From assembly GCA_029820045.1 (NCBI GenBank), contig JALGVE010000008.1, positions 1 to 32,474 on the forward strand: a stretch of DNA of 32,474 bases, given 5' to 3'. This document shows, piece after piece, positions 8,074 through 15,647 of the stretch (position 1 is its first letter; each line of letters opens with the position of its first letter). The stretch comes from Candidatus Zipacnadia bacterium (lineage in GTDB: Bacteria > Armatimonadota > Zipacnadia > Zipacnadales > UBA5352). The notes under the pieces are model-generated. The model was given only the letters and a program-made list of their open reading frames with translations, was not told the DNA's origin and searched no databases. The position numbers were made by a program, and so were the translations under genes.

Positions 8074-9780
8074 ATGCCGATAGATGAGCAACTCGAGAGC
8101 GTCTTTCAGACCGTGTGGGGCATGTATAGGGACAGAAGCACACGTGGTGAGGGAGTGGCCTTCATCCAAGGGCTGGACGGCTTGCTCAACGCCGAGCAGC
8201 TCGCCTACGTGAAGGTGCGCCTCTGGGAGCGCATCGGCGAGCTTGAGCAGGCCACACGCGAGCTGAACACCGTCGTAACCGAGCAGGCCGAACTGCTCGA
8301 GGAGGCCACCAAGCCGCCACTGCTGAGAGGCATGGTCCTCGCTGAGCCCCGGGACAACCTCGTGCTCGTCGCGGTCGGCTCGCGCCGATTCGAGGTCGAG
8401 GTCGGCGACCGCTTCGACGCCCAGCTCACACCGGGTCGTGAAGTCGTCCTGACCGGGGAGGGCACGGCGATCGTTGATATCCGCGACATGTGGACCGGCG
8501 GGGAGGTAGGGACGCTCGACAGCGTGCTGCCCGACCAGCGCCTGGTGGTGGGAGACCACACCTCGAAGATTGTGCTCAACCCCATCGCGGCGCTGCGCGG
8601 ACTGGAGTTGGAGGCCGGCCAGCCCGTCAGATACGATCGCACGCATGGTCTGGCCTTCGAGGTCATGCCCCAGGATGAGACGCAGCAGAAGTCGGTGTAC
8701 AGCCTCGAGGACGACATTGACTATCGGGCAGCCGAGGTGATCGCCGGGCTCGATAGCCAGATGCGGGAAGTGACGGACCTCATCAATCTGAGCCTCCGAG
8801 GGGACCTGGTCAACGCCTACGAGATCGAGCAAGACAAAGGCTGCATACTCTGGGGCCCTCCCGGCTGCGGCAAGACCCTGCTGGTGCGCGCTGTGCTCGC
8901 CAAACTGAAGGCAGAGACCGATCTCGATCCCCTCATGTTGCTCGTACCGCCCTCCGGGCTGCAGATAATGTGGGTCGGCGAAGGTCCCAGAAAGACCCGC
9001 GAGCTCTTCGATGCCGCCCGTCGCGAAGCGAAGAAGGGGAGATTGGTTACGATCGTGATGGACGAGCTCGAGTGGCTCAGTGCCAGGACGGGGCGACGGG
9101 GCATGGACGGCGGCGCTCGGGCGACGGACAACCTGGTACAGGCCGTGTGTCACGAGATTGATGGCATGAGGGCGTTACCCAACGTCTTCATCATCGGCAC
9201 CACCAATCGCTACGACATGCTCGACACTGCCTTCACTCGCCCGGGTCGCCTGGGCACGCCGATACTGGTCCCACGGCCCAACGCCACGGCTGCGCGGGCG
9301 ATCTTCCTCAGCCACCTGCGTAACACGCCGATCCGCCTGAACGGCAAGGTGGAGGCCGGCACCGAGGTCGCGAGCGAGCTTGTGGATGACATCATCCCCG
9401 CTCTCTATTCGCCTGAGTCATCCGAGGCCAAGGTCGTCAACGTTGTCTACCGCGACGGCCGCAACGTCACGCACCGCGTCCCGGACTTCCTGTCCGGCGC
9501 GCACATCGAGGACTGGGTCAAGCGTGCCAAGCGCCGGGCCTGCTTGAGAGATACTTACGCCGGAGAGACCGCGCCCTCCGGCGTCACCCGCGAAGACCTG
9601 CATGAGGCCATTGACCAGCGCCTCGATGAACTCGCCGAGACCATCTCGCCGGCCAACCTTCCCGACCACCTGGGCCATTACGACGACCCCGAGGCGCGCA
9701 TCGAGATCGTGTCAGTGACCTCTGCGCGCCCGAAGGTCCGGATTCACAGGTACGTGGAGCCTGAGGGGCTGCCGGTGTGA
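8074..9780 (+). CDS. Mpa/ARC-like AAA+ ATPase (proteasome-activator type unfoldase)
   Basis: A 568-aa AAA+ protein collinear with Mpa/ARC. It has a short helical/coiled-coil stretch (about 50-80), an OB-fold-like region (about 83-200, including RDMWTGGEVGTLDSVLPD), then the AAA module: Walker A GPPGCGKT (261-268), pore loop WVGEG (300-304), Walker B IVMDE (D330/E331), sensor GTTNR and arginine finger RPGRLG. The C-terminal part matches Mpa's DFxSGAxIxxxVxRAK region. Mpa uses its coiled coil to bind Pup and its pore to unfold clients into the 20S proteasome. The usual GQYL-like docking tail is absent; the protein ends EPEGLPV. I chose ATG 8074 because GGAGGTG lies 6 nt upstream; the ORF start at 8035 adds 13 residues. 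It opens the Pup-like half of the locus. Confidence 0.92.
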   Translation: MPIDEQLESVFQTVWGMYRDRSTRGEGVAFIQGLDGLLNAEQLAYVKVRLWERIGELEQATRELNTVVTEQAELLEEATKPPLLRGMVLAEPRDNLVLVAVGSRRFEVEVGDRFDAQLTPGREVVLTGEGTAIVDIRDMWTGGEVGTLDSVLPDQRLVVGDHTSKIVLNPIAALRGLELEAGQPVRYDRTHGLAFEVMPQDETQQKSVYSLEDDIDYRAAEVIAGLDSQMREVTDLINLSLRGDLVNAYEIEQDKGCILWGPPGCGKTLLVRAVLAKLKAETDLDPLMLLVPPSGLQIMWVGEGPRKTRELFDAARREAKKGRLVTIVMDELEWLSARTGRRGMDGGARATDNLVQAVCHEIDGMRALPNVFIIGTTNRYDMLDTAFTRPGRLGTPILVPRPNATAARAIFLSHLRNTPIRLNGKVEAGTEVASELVDDIIPALYSPESSEAKVVNVVYRDGRNVTHRVPDFLSGAHIEDWVKRAKRRACLRDTYAGETAPSGVTREDLHEAIDQRLDELAETISPANLPDHLGHYDDPEARIEIVSVTSARPKVRIHRYVEPEGLPV

Positions 9781-9811
9781 TCACTAAGCCGAAGAAGGAG
9801 GCGCTGGGCTG

Positions 9812-11506
9812 ATGAAGCTTCTGCCCAAGATCGTAGGCTGGGAGAGTGAGCTACCCGCCATCACGCTCGCGGATGTCCCTGTCGCCGATTCCTTCGCCAC
9901 CCACAGCATTATTGCCGCTTGTCCCCTGCGCCCTACGGCAGCGGACGGTCATCCTCTGCCTGTACGCTCACACCGCGGAGAGTTCCTGGTCAATGGCTGC
10001 AGGCTCTACCCAGAGAACGAGCAGGGCCTGCTGGAGATATCAACTCACGAGCAACTCTCCGCCCGAGGGGCGGCCGCAAGCCTGCTCGCCGGCTTCCATG
10101 TGGTCAACCAGTCCCGCCGCCTCGCTGAGGAAGCTGGCGACGGCGAATTTGAGATCGAGGTCCTGGTCTCGTCGGCCAACGAGCTTAGTAGCTGGGGCGG
10201 GCACCTCAATCTGCTGCTCTCGCGCGAGACCTTCGACGACATGTTCGGCGCTCGCCAGCACCTTCTGTTCCAGTTGCTGATCCCGTTCCTGGCGACCGCC
10301 CCTACTCTCTTTGGCTTCGGCGATCTCATCGAGCAGCCCGACGGCAAGGTCCGCTTCGTGCCCAGCTCCAGGGCCGGCTTCTTCGGAGACCTGATGCATC
10401 ACGGCACCACTCAGGGGCGCCGGCGCCCGATCGTCAACCTGCGTGATGAGGCTCTCGCCGATAAGTTGCACTTCGCGCGGCTGCACACCATCAGCCTCGA
10501 CCCGAGCATGAGCCCGTGGGCGGCGTGGGTGAAGTTCGGCGCCATGCAGCTCGTCGGCCTGGCCCTTGAGATGCGCCTGGCGCCCCAGAACCTCATCCTG
10601 GACAACCCGGTCGCGGCCATCAAGGTCGCGGGTTCTGACTGCTCCCTCACCCGGAAGGTCCGCCTGGCCTCGGGAGACTCGGTTACTCCGCTGCAGGTGC
10701 AGAGAACCATCGCCGAGTTCATCCGCGACCGCATCGTGGAACCCGGCGACGCTGAGCCCTACGTGCCCGAGGCGGAGGCCATTGTCACCGCGTGGCTCGA
10801 GACCCTGGACGCAATGGCTCAGGACCCGGCTCTCGCTGGCCGCCGAGTTGACTGGGTCACGAAGAAGCTGCTGCTGGAGCATGCTATGGACGAAGGCGAC
10901 GGCACAGACTGGGATGACGAGGAGATCAAATACCTCGCTCTCATGTACGGCAGCGTGGATTTCAAGGCTAACCCCTTCTTCGATGGTCGGGCCAGTTTCA
11001 TCCCTGCCGCAGGCGCCGAACGCGTCGTCACCGTGCGAGAGGTCGCTGCGCTCGTGAATGAGCCGCCGCCCGACACACGCGCCTGGGTGCGTGGGCGGAT
11101 CCTGCGCCGCTTCCCTGACATCACCAGCGCCGACTGGCACCGCATCAAGTTCCGCTCCAAGGGGCGCCAATGGGGCGGGCAGGAAATCGAACTCTCGCAC
11201 CCGTACCGGCTGAACGAGGAGACGTGTGGCGAGGTGGTGGAGAACGGAACGCTGGAGGAGATTGCCGACCACGTTGAGGGTGTCTGCTGGGAGCCTGGGG
11301 CCAGTGTGCGGCGGGTCGGAACCGGCGCGTCCACGCGAGCTGTGACTAAGCGCAAGGCGGAGGCGAAGCACGATGCCGATCGCGGCGGTCAGGGCCAGTC
11401 GAAACGCCAACAGTCAGGCGCCCGCGGAGAATCACACGGACAGCGCGCTCACGCGGCGCCCAGATCGGTCGCCGTCTCCACCACTGAAGAGCGCGAGGAT
11501 GAATAA
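9812..11506 (+). CDS. Divergent Dop/PafA-family protein (Pup ligase/deamidase superfamily)
   Basis: A 564-aa glutamine-synthetase-fold protein recognisable by an ordered set of Dop/PafA landmarks. These are GWESEL (E11, E13; GxETEYG in the family), NGCRLYPE-N-EQGLLEIST (family NGARLYVDHAHPEYSAPE), GGHLNLLLSR (GSHENYL), SSRAGFF, RPIVNLRDE-ALAD (IINTRDEPHAD), RLHTISLD and PPPDTRAWVRGRILRRF. The position of the catalytic aspartate is occupied by E68. The last 80 residues are a low-complexity, charged tail. The second Dop/PafA copy downstream keeps the Asp, so this one may be the divergent partner (ligase versus deamidase), a regulatory subunit, or an enzyme with altered specificity; sequence alone does not decide. 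AAGGAGG precedes the ATG, 31 nt after the ATPase stop. Confidence 0.85.
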   Translation: MKLLPKIVGWESELPAITLADVPVADSFATHSIIAACPLRPTAADGHPLPVRSHRGEFLVNGCRLYPENEQGLLEISTHEQLSARGAAASLLAGFHVVNQSRRLAEEAGDGEFEIEVLVSSANELSSWGGHLNLLLSRETFDDMFGARQHLLFQLLIPFLATAPTLFGFGDLIEQPDGKVRFVPSSRAGFFGDLMHHGTTQGRRRPIVNLRDEALADKLHFARLHTISLDPSMSPWAAWVKFGAMQLVGLALEMRLAPQNLILDNPVAAIKVAGSDCSLTRKVRLASGDSVTPLQVQRTIAEFIRDRIVEPGDAEPYVPEAEAIVTAWLETLDAMAQDPALAGRRVDWVTKKLLLEHAMDEGDGTDWDDEEIKYLALMYGSVDFKANPFFDGRASFIPAAGAERVVTVREVAALVNEPPPDTRAWVRGRILRRFPDITSADWHRIKFRSKGRQWGGQEIELSHPYRLNEETCGEVVENGTLEEIADHVEGVCWEPGASVRRVGTGASTRAVTKRKAEAKHDADRGGQGQSKRQQSGARGESHGQRAHAAPRSVAVSTTEEREDE

Positions 11507-11605
11507 TCGCGCAGATTGGGCCGTCCCTTGCTCGAAATGCTCACCGCTGACGTATAGCTAGACGGTTAAGGTGCCACGAAAAGCAAGGAAGAGGGAGTGA
11601 CGAAC

Positions 11606-11806
11606 ATGCAGAGGCAGATAGAGAGGTATCGGCCGGCTCCGGTGCATGATCCTGAGGGCGACGGTGACCTGGCGGGGTCGCGTGCGCAGCGGGTTCGAAC
11701 TCAGGGACGCGAGGCCGCGCAGAAAGCCAAGGAGATTACGGAGAAGGCCATGGGCCGCACCGGGCGTCTGCTGGACGCCATGCGGCGCCAACGAGGAGGG
11801 CAATGA
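11606..11806 (+). CDS. Pup/UBact-like small protein modifier with C-terminal Gly-Gly-Gln
   Basis: A 66-aa highly charged, probably disordered/helical protein ending RRQRGGQ. Pup and the UBact proteins of several Gram-negative phyla are of this size and end in GGQ or GGE. Gln-ending forms must be deamidated to Glu by Dop before ligation to lysines by PafA. The N-terminus (MQRQIERYRPAPVHDPEG) is proline- and acid-rich, as in UBact. The central part (AAQKAKEITEKAMG) could form the helix that pairs with the ATPase coiled coil. I chose ATG 11606, with GAGGGAG 8 nt upstream, over GTG 11597, which overlaps that site. It is sandwiched between two Dop/PafA genes, the next one starting 1 nt after its stop. 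This context and the tail make the identification strong despite the short length. Confidence 0.87.
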   Translation: MQRQIERYRPAPVHDPEGDGDLAGSRAQRVRTQGREAAQKAKEITEKAMGRTGRLLDAMRRQRGGQ

Positions 11807-11807
11807 G

Positions 11808-13370
11808 ATGGCGCTGGTGATGGGCTCGGAGACCGAGTACGCCGTCTGTTCGCCGCACGGGGCAGGCTCCTCATCGCGGGCACTCGAGGGCCTCATGTGC
11901 GAGGTGCGCAGCCAGAACGTCGTTGCGCCCCAGGAGGCCAGGTTTGACTACTTCCTGGCCTCGGGCGGTCGCATCTACGTGGACACGGGCAGTCACGTTG
12001 AGTACGCCAGCCCGGAGTGCGCCAGCCCGCTGGACCTCGTGCGCTGGGAGAAGGCGGGCGAACTCATCCTCGGCGCCGCCGCGGACCGCGTACTCGGCCC
12101 GTCTCCTGAGGACCCCAAGCTCCTTCTGGTCAAGAACAATACGATGCCCGGCAGGTACACGGGACAGAGCTGGGGCTGCCACTCGAACTACGGCCTACAC
12201 CGAGCCCCCACCGACGCAGAACGTGAGCTGATAATCCCTCACCTGGTCACGCGCACGATATACTCCGGCGCCGGCCGCGTGTCCTTTGGCGCGGGCGGCA
12301 GCGGATACGAACTCTCTCAGCGTGCCGCGTTCATCAGTTCCACGACGGGCTCAGATACTACTGGCGGCTCCCGCGCCCTCTACAACACCCGCGACGAGCC
12401 CCTGGCGAGCGGTACCCACCACCGGGCCCACATCATCTGCGGCGATTCGCTGCGCAGCCACCTGGGGATCTTCCTCAAGATCGGGACGACGGCCCTGCTG
12501 TTCGCGCTCGTCACCCGGCGTCCCGAGTTGATTGACCGCCGCAAGGTCATCTTGAAGCACCCGGTCTCCGCCTTCAGGGGCGCCAGCTTTGACATCAGGG
12601 GAAAGGCCCACTGCACCCTCGCCTCCGGCGGCCCCCGGCTGGCTCGCACCATCCAGTACGCCTATCTGCGGGCAGCCGAGAGCTTCGTGGACGCCGAGCC
12701 CAATCCCCCATCGTGGATGGCGGACGTGCTGAAGTACTGGGACATGATCCTCACCCGACATCGGCAGGGACCTCAGGCGCTCAATACCTGTCTGGACGCC
12801 TACATCAAGCACAACCTGCTGACGCAGATACTGGAGGAGAACGACTTCTCGTGGAGCCAGTTGTGCGAGTGGGCTAACGTGGCCGAGGAGCTGTCCAGCT
12901 ACGCTGTCGAGTCAGAACCGATCGAGGTGCCGCAGTGCGGCGCTGCTGTCGTGCGCCGGTACCTGGGGGCCGTGTTGACGGCCGAGGTATGGACGCAGGT
13001 CCAGGCTCTCATGGCCCAACAGGGCCTGGCCTGGGAAGAACTCCCGCACGCATTCTCGGTCTACCGGCAAGTCATCGCTGCCGACATCGCCTATCATGCG
13101 GTGGGCGAGGGCAATCTCTTTGACGAGCTGGATAAGGCGGGCCTGCTGGAGCACCGCCTGCTCAGCGATGAGGAGATTCGGTTCGCGGTCACCAACCCGC
13201 CGTCGGACACGCGCGCCTCCCTACGAGGCGCGATGATCCGCCGAACCGCGGGGCACTGCGAGGTCTACTGGACCTTTGTTGAGAGCAATGACAGCCGTGT
13301 CGAACTCCCGGATCCGCTGCAGAGCAGCTTCACGAGGTCAGGGCAAAGGGAACTCACAATGGGCTTCTGA
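11808..13370 (+). CDS. Dop/PafA-family protein with intact catalytic residues
   Basis: A 520-aa Pup deamidase/ligase homolog with well-preserved motifs: GSETEYAV (E8, E10, metal/nucleotide), ASGGRIYVDTGSHVEYASPE (catalytic D59, E65), WGCHSNYGLHR, VTRTIYSGAGRV, LSQRAAFI, LYNTRDEPLA, HIICGDS, LKIGTTALLF and, near the end, PPSDTRASLRG. D59 corresponds to the nucleophile-activating Asp of Dop and PafA. Its job would be to deamidate the GGQ tail, ligate the modifier to lysines, or remove it. Which of these is not clear, because bacterial Dop and PafA are close paralogs; the opening GSETEYAVCSP looks Dop-like while the VGSH-type loop is PafA-like. The ATG at 11808 follows GAGGAGGG within the end of the Pup-like gene and is 1 nt after its stop, showing translational coupling. 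Confidence 0.92.
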   Translation: MALVMGSETEYAVCSPHGAGSSSRALEGLMCEVRSQNVVAPQEARFDYFLASGGRIYVDTGSHVEYASPECASPLDLVRWEKAGELILGAAADRVLGPSPEDPKLLLVKNNTMPGRYTGQSWGCHSNYGLHRAPTDAERELIIPHLVTRTIYSGAGRVSFGAGGSGYELSQRAAFISSTTGSDTTGGSRALYNTRDEPLASGTHHRAHIICGDSLRSHLGIFLKIGTTALLFALVTRRPELIDRRKVILKHPVSAFRGASFDIRGKAHCTLASGGPRLARTIQYAYLRAAESFVDAEPNPPSWMADVLKYWDMILTRHRQGPQALNTCLDAYIKHNLLTQILEENDFSWSQLCEWANVAEELSSYAVESEPIEVPQCGAAVVRRYLGAVLTAEVWTQVQALMAQQGLAWEELPHAFSVYRQVIAADIAYHAVGEGNLFDELDKAGLLEHRLLSDEEIRFAVTNPPSDTRASLRGAMIRRTAGHCEVYWTFVESNDSRVELPDPLQSSFTRSGQRELTMGF

Positions 13371-13400
13371 ACTCGACGCCCTTGATCGGTGGGACGAAAG

Positions 13401-14606
13401 ATGAGCGATCGCCAGGACCTGGGCTTTGAAATGTCGCGACAACTCTACGATGCCCTCGTTGACAGCGGGGCGAAGGTCGGGTGCGTCTCCGAGAACGAGG
13501 TGCTCCTTAAGGACGTCCGCGTTGATGAGGGCTCCTTCAGTCAGGATCGCACCACCGTGCTCATTGACCTGAGCAGCGCCGAAGCACCGGTGGTGTTCGT
13601 GGATAAGACGCTACGCTATCGCGGGGATGACGACCAGGTCACCGAGGTATTGCGCGGCGAGAGGCACGGGCCCTGGCGTCGCCTGAAGCTGCCCGAGGGT
13701 GCGGCGGGCGAGGACTTCGACCGGCTGGTTCGAGAGGTGCTGCGGCTGCTGGGCTTCCCTGAGGACGCGGGCCACGAGCCCTCGCACTGGCTGACCTGGT
13801 CAGAGGCGGCCCGCAGGCGCGACCTCATCGTCGCTGCCCCTCAACTGCCGCCGGTTGTGCATCGCGAGGCTGAGATCGAGCGCCTGGCCGATGTGCTGAG
13901 CCGTCGCGACTGCCGCGCGGTGGCTCTCGTAGGTCTCCCCGGTTCGGGCCGTCGCAGCATCGTCGTCGGGCTGGCCCAGGCCATCGCCGGCCTGCGCAAC
14001 CCCGCCGCTGTCGCACACCTCACGCCCGTTGAGATTGATGCTCGTCTCGCGGAAGCCACGATCCTCTTCGGCGACCAGATCTCCCAGCCTCAGGGTGAGC
14101 CCAGCGCGGGGGGAGCAGGCCGGGAAGCGCAGGTGTCCGCTCCGCCCCCCCCTGCCGTAGGCAGCGCCCGCCCCCAGACCTTTGCGGTGCACCTGGGCAG
14201 AGGGGAGCCGGGCCGCATCTTCGTGCTTGATCCCCGCCAAGCAGAGGCGATGACCAGCATTTGGCCGGACGCTCCGCTTGAGGTCACGCGCATCACGGTT
14301 GAACCTGCCGACCGCACCACTGCGCGCAAGATGCTGGCCGCCAACGTCCCGGCTCTACAGGCCCACCACGGTTTGTCCATCTCCGGCGCCATGATCGCCA
14401 GGGCCGTTCGCATGGCGAGCCTGTGGGTGGAGGGCGCCCTTCCCGGCTCCGCGGTGAAGCTCCTGGACGAGGCTTGCAGCCGTGCCCGACGCTCGCGTTC
14501 AGACGGGAGCGGCGAGCCTCGGCTTCTGCTCTCCGATCTCGTCGGCGTTGCGGAGCAGTACGCCGACAGCTCGGCTGTGTGGCACGAGATCTACAAGAGA
14601 GACTAG
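13401..14606 (+). CDS. ClpA/ClpB D1-like protein with degenerate Walker A (probable pseudo-ATPase)
   Basis: A 401-aa protein. Residues about 150-390 align in order with the first AAA+ domain of ClpA/ClpB/ClpC: HREAEIERLADVLSRR (family GREKEIERVIQILSRR), VALVGLPGSGRRSIVVGLAQAI (Walker A region), a proline/glycine-rich insertion, VEPADRTTARKMLAANV, ALQAHHGLSISGAMI, and LPGSAVKLLDEACSR (family LPDKAIDLIDEA). The Walker A lysine is replaced: the loop reads GLPGSGRRS instead of GxxGxGKT/S, and I see no clear Walker B DE. ATP hydrolysis is therefore doubtful. The N-terminal 150 residues are unassigned. I chose ATG 13401 over GTG 13389 because GGTGGGA lies 6 nt upstream. It closes the locus 30 nt after the Dop-like gene and might be a scaffold, substrate adaptor or ring partner of the Mpa-like ATPase. 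Confidence 0.8.
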   Translation: MSDRQDLGFEMSRQLYDALVDSGAKVGCVSENEVLLKDVRVDEGSFSQDRTTVLIDLSSAEAPVVFVDKTLRYRGDDDQVTEVLRGERHGPWRRLKLPEGAAGEDFDRLVREVLRLLGFPEDAGHEPSHWLTWSEAARRRDLIVAAPQLPPVVHREAEIERLADVLSRRDCRAVALVGLPGSGRRSIVVGLAQAIAGLRNPAAVAHLTPVEIDARLAEATILFGDQISQPQGEPSAGGAGREAQVSAPPPPAVGSARPQTFAVHLGRGEPGRIFVLDPRQAEAMTSIWPDAPLEVTRITVEPADRTTARKMLAANVPALQAHHGLSISGAMIARAVRMASLWVEGALPGSAVKLLDEACSRARRSRSDGSGEPRLLLSDLVGVAEQYADSSAVWHEIYKRD

Positions 14607-14619
14607 CCCCGCGCAGGCG

Positions 14620-15156
14620 TTACTGTCTTGGCCTGCTGCTGGCTGCGAGGTCGTACTGAATGGTCAGGCTATCCCCGACAGCCCAGTTCAGCGGCGCGGC
14701 GTCCCAGTTGATCCAGGCGGTCACGTTGTCTCTCGTGGGTACCGGGGTCGGGTCCATCCGCCCCTGCGGAACACAGCTCGCGAGCGGGGGGGCCTCGGCG
14801 AGCGTGATGCAGACACTAGGCGTGGGTGCTCCCTGCCAGCCGCACTGCGCGAATAGTGCCGCCTCCAGCCACGCTTCCGCCATGGGGCGAGGCACATTCC
14901 AGACGAACCGGCCACCCTCCGGCAGACCGTTGGCAACGTCGGCAAGGTCCTTGCGCCGGTGCCCGGTATTGCCGACGTAGTGCAGCGCATCCGAGTCATA
15001 GTGGTCGGCATCCATGTACATTGATGACAACTGCACCAGCTTCAGCCCCTCGTTCAGCGCCTGGTGTGCTTCATCCAGCGACAGGGCTTCATCGCAGGTG
15101 CAGGTCTGAGTAAGGTGGCAGGTCGTCTGCGTCTGACTGGGGCTATTGATGGTCAT
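14620..15156 (-). CDS. Hypothetical secreted-type protein fragment, 5'-truncated
   Basis: An open frame of 178 aa with protein-like composition (AMAEAWLEAALFAQCGW, NVTAWINWDAAPLNWAVGD), not a shadow of a plus-strand gene. The same frame stays open upstream to 15291 and encodes a convincing beta-sandwich-like stretch (ITGDFHAGQTLALTASG, then ANGKFSAEYA). That extension has no ATG/GTG/TTG start and no signal peptide before an in-frame TAG at 15292-15294. The annotated ATG at 15156 would cut through the middle of this domain. I read it as the 3' remnant of a larger secreted protein whose beginning has been lost. A GCCCGACA-type palindrome lies 12 nt beyond the truncation point. Function unknown; convergent with the tagging locus. 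Confidence 0.5.
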   Translation of the reverse strand: MTINSPSQTQTTCHLTQTCTCDEALSLDEAHQALNEGLKLVQLSSMYMDADHYDSDALHYVGNTGHRRKDLADVANGLPEGGRFVWNVPRPMAEAWLEAALFAQCGWQGAPTPSVCITLAEAPPLASCVPQGRMDPTPVPTRDNVTAWINWDAAPLNWAVGDSLTIQYDLAASSRPRQ

Positions 15157-15647
15157 CGCGTATTCCGCCGAGAACTTCCCGTTGGCGCCCGACGCCGTCA
15201 GTGCCAGCGTCTGCCCGGCATGGAAGTCCCCGGTTATCCTTATCTGCGAGAGAACCGGATTGTGAAGGAGGCACAGGGGAGGTCGCCTGTACTATGCTCC
15301 AGGAGGCCCGACATTCCTGTCGGGCGCTCTCACCTGGCGCGCCGCTGATCCTGCCTATCCTGTCCACCCTGTTCCGAGGAGCCGAGCTGCGCCTGGGGGG
15401 AGTCGCCCTCGCCGCCGGGGGCATTGGTCGGATCGTAGCGCACTCCCGCGTCGCGGCTGAGGGCCGTGCGGGGCGCCCGGTCCACCCCGAGGCCGACGGC
15501 CGCCAGGTCCACCGCCGCCGTGGTAGCGTGGGAATAAGAAGGACACCCCCTGCGCAGGGCGAAGACCTACTGGGGGAACAGATTCCCCGGTGCGCTGGTC
15601 TAACAGAATGAGTGAGTTCTGCACGCGCGGACCTCGGAGGGATCGGC
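15157..15647. other. Intergenic region with decayed sequence and a palindromic repeat
   Basis: It contains the open but start-less extension of the truncated minus-strand gene (to 15291) and the palindrome at 15306-15325. Beyond that is a minus-strand frame with fragmentary protein-like text (AAVDLAAVGLGVDRAPRTAL) interrupted by a stop upstream. A GC-poor repeat-like stretch (CTGCCTATCCTGTCCACCC) is also present. None of the short ORFs here is supported as a gene. Confidence 0.4.
15306..15325. repeat. Palindrome of the GACA-N4-TGTC family
   Basis: GCCCGACA-TTCC-TGTCGGGC, a perfect 8-bp stem with a 4-nt loop. It is identical to the repeats at 30877 and 30961. Confidence 0.8.

Noticed and set aside
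8032-9153. 373-aa minus-strand ORF opposite the Mpa-like ATPase
   Set aside because: Shadow of the AAA+ gene; no ribosome site or domain.
9584-9784. Idea that the ATPase gene contains an internal second start or small gene at its 3' end
   Set aside because: The C-terminal sequence aligns continuously with Mpa, so there is no need for a separate product.
10040-11410. 456-aa minus-strand ORF opposite the first Dop/PafA gene
   Set aside because: Shadow of the plus-strand gene, which has a complete ordered motif set.
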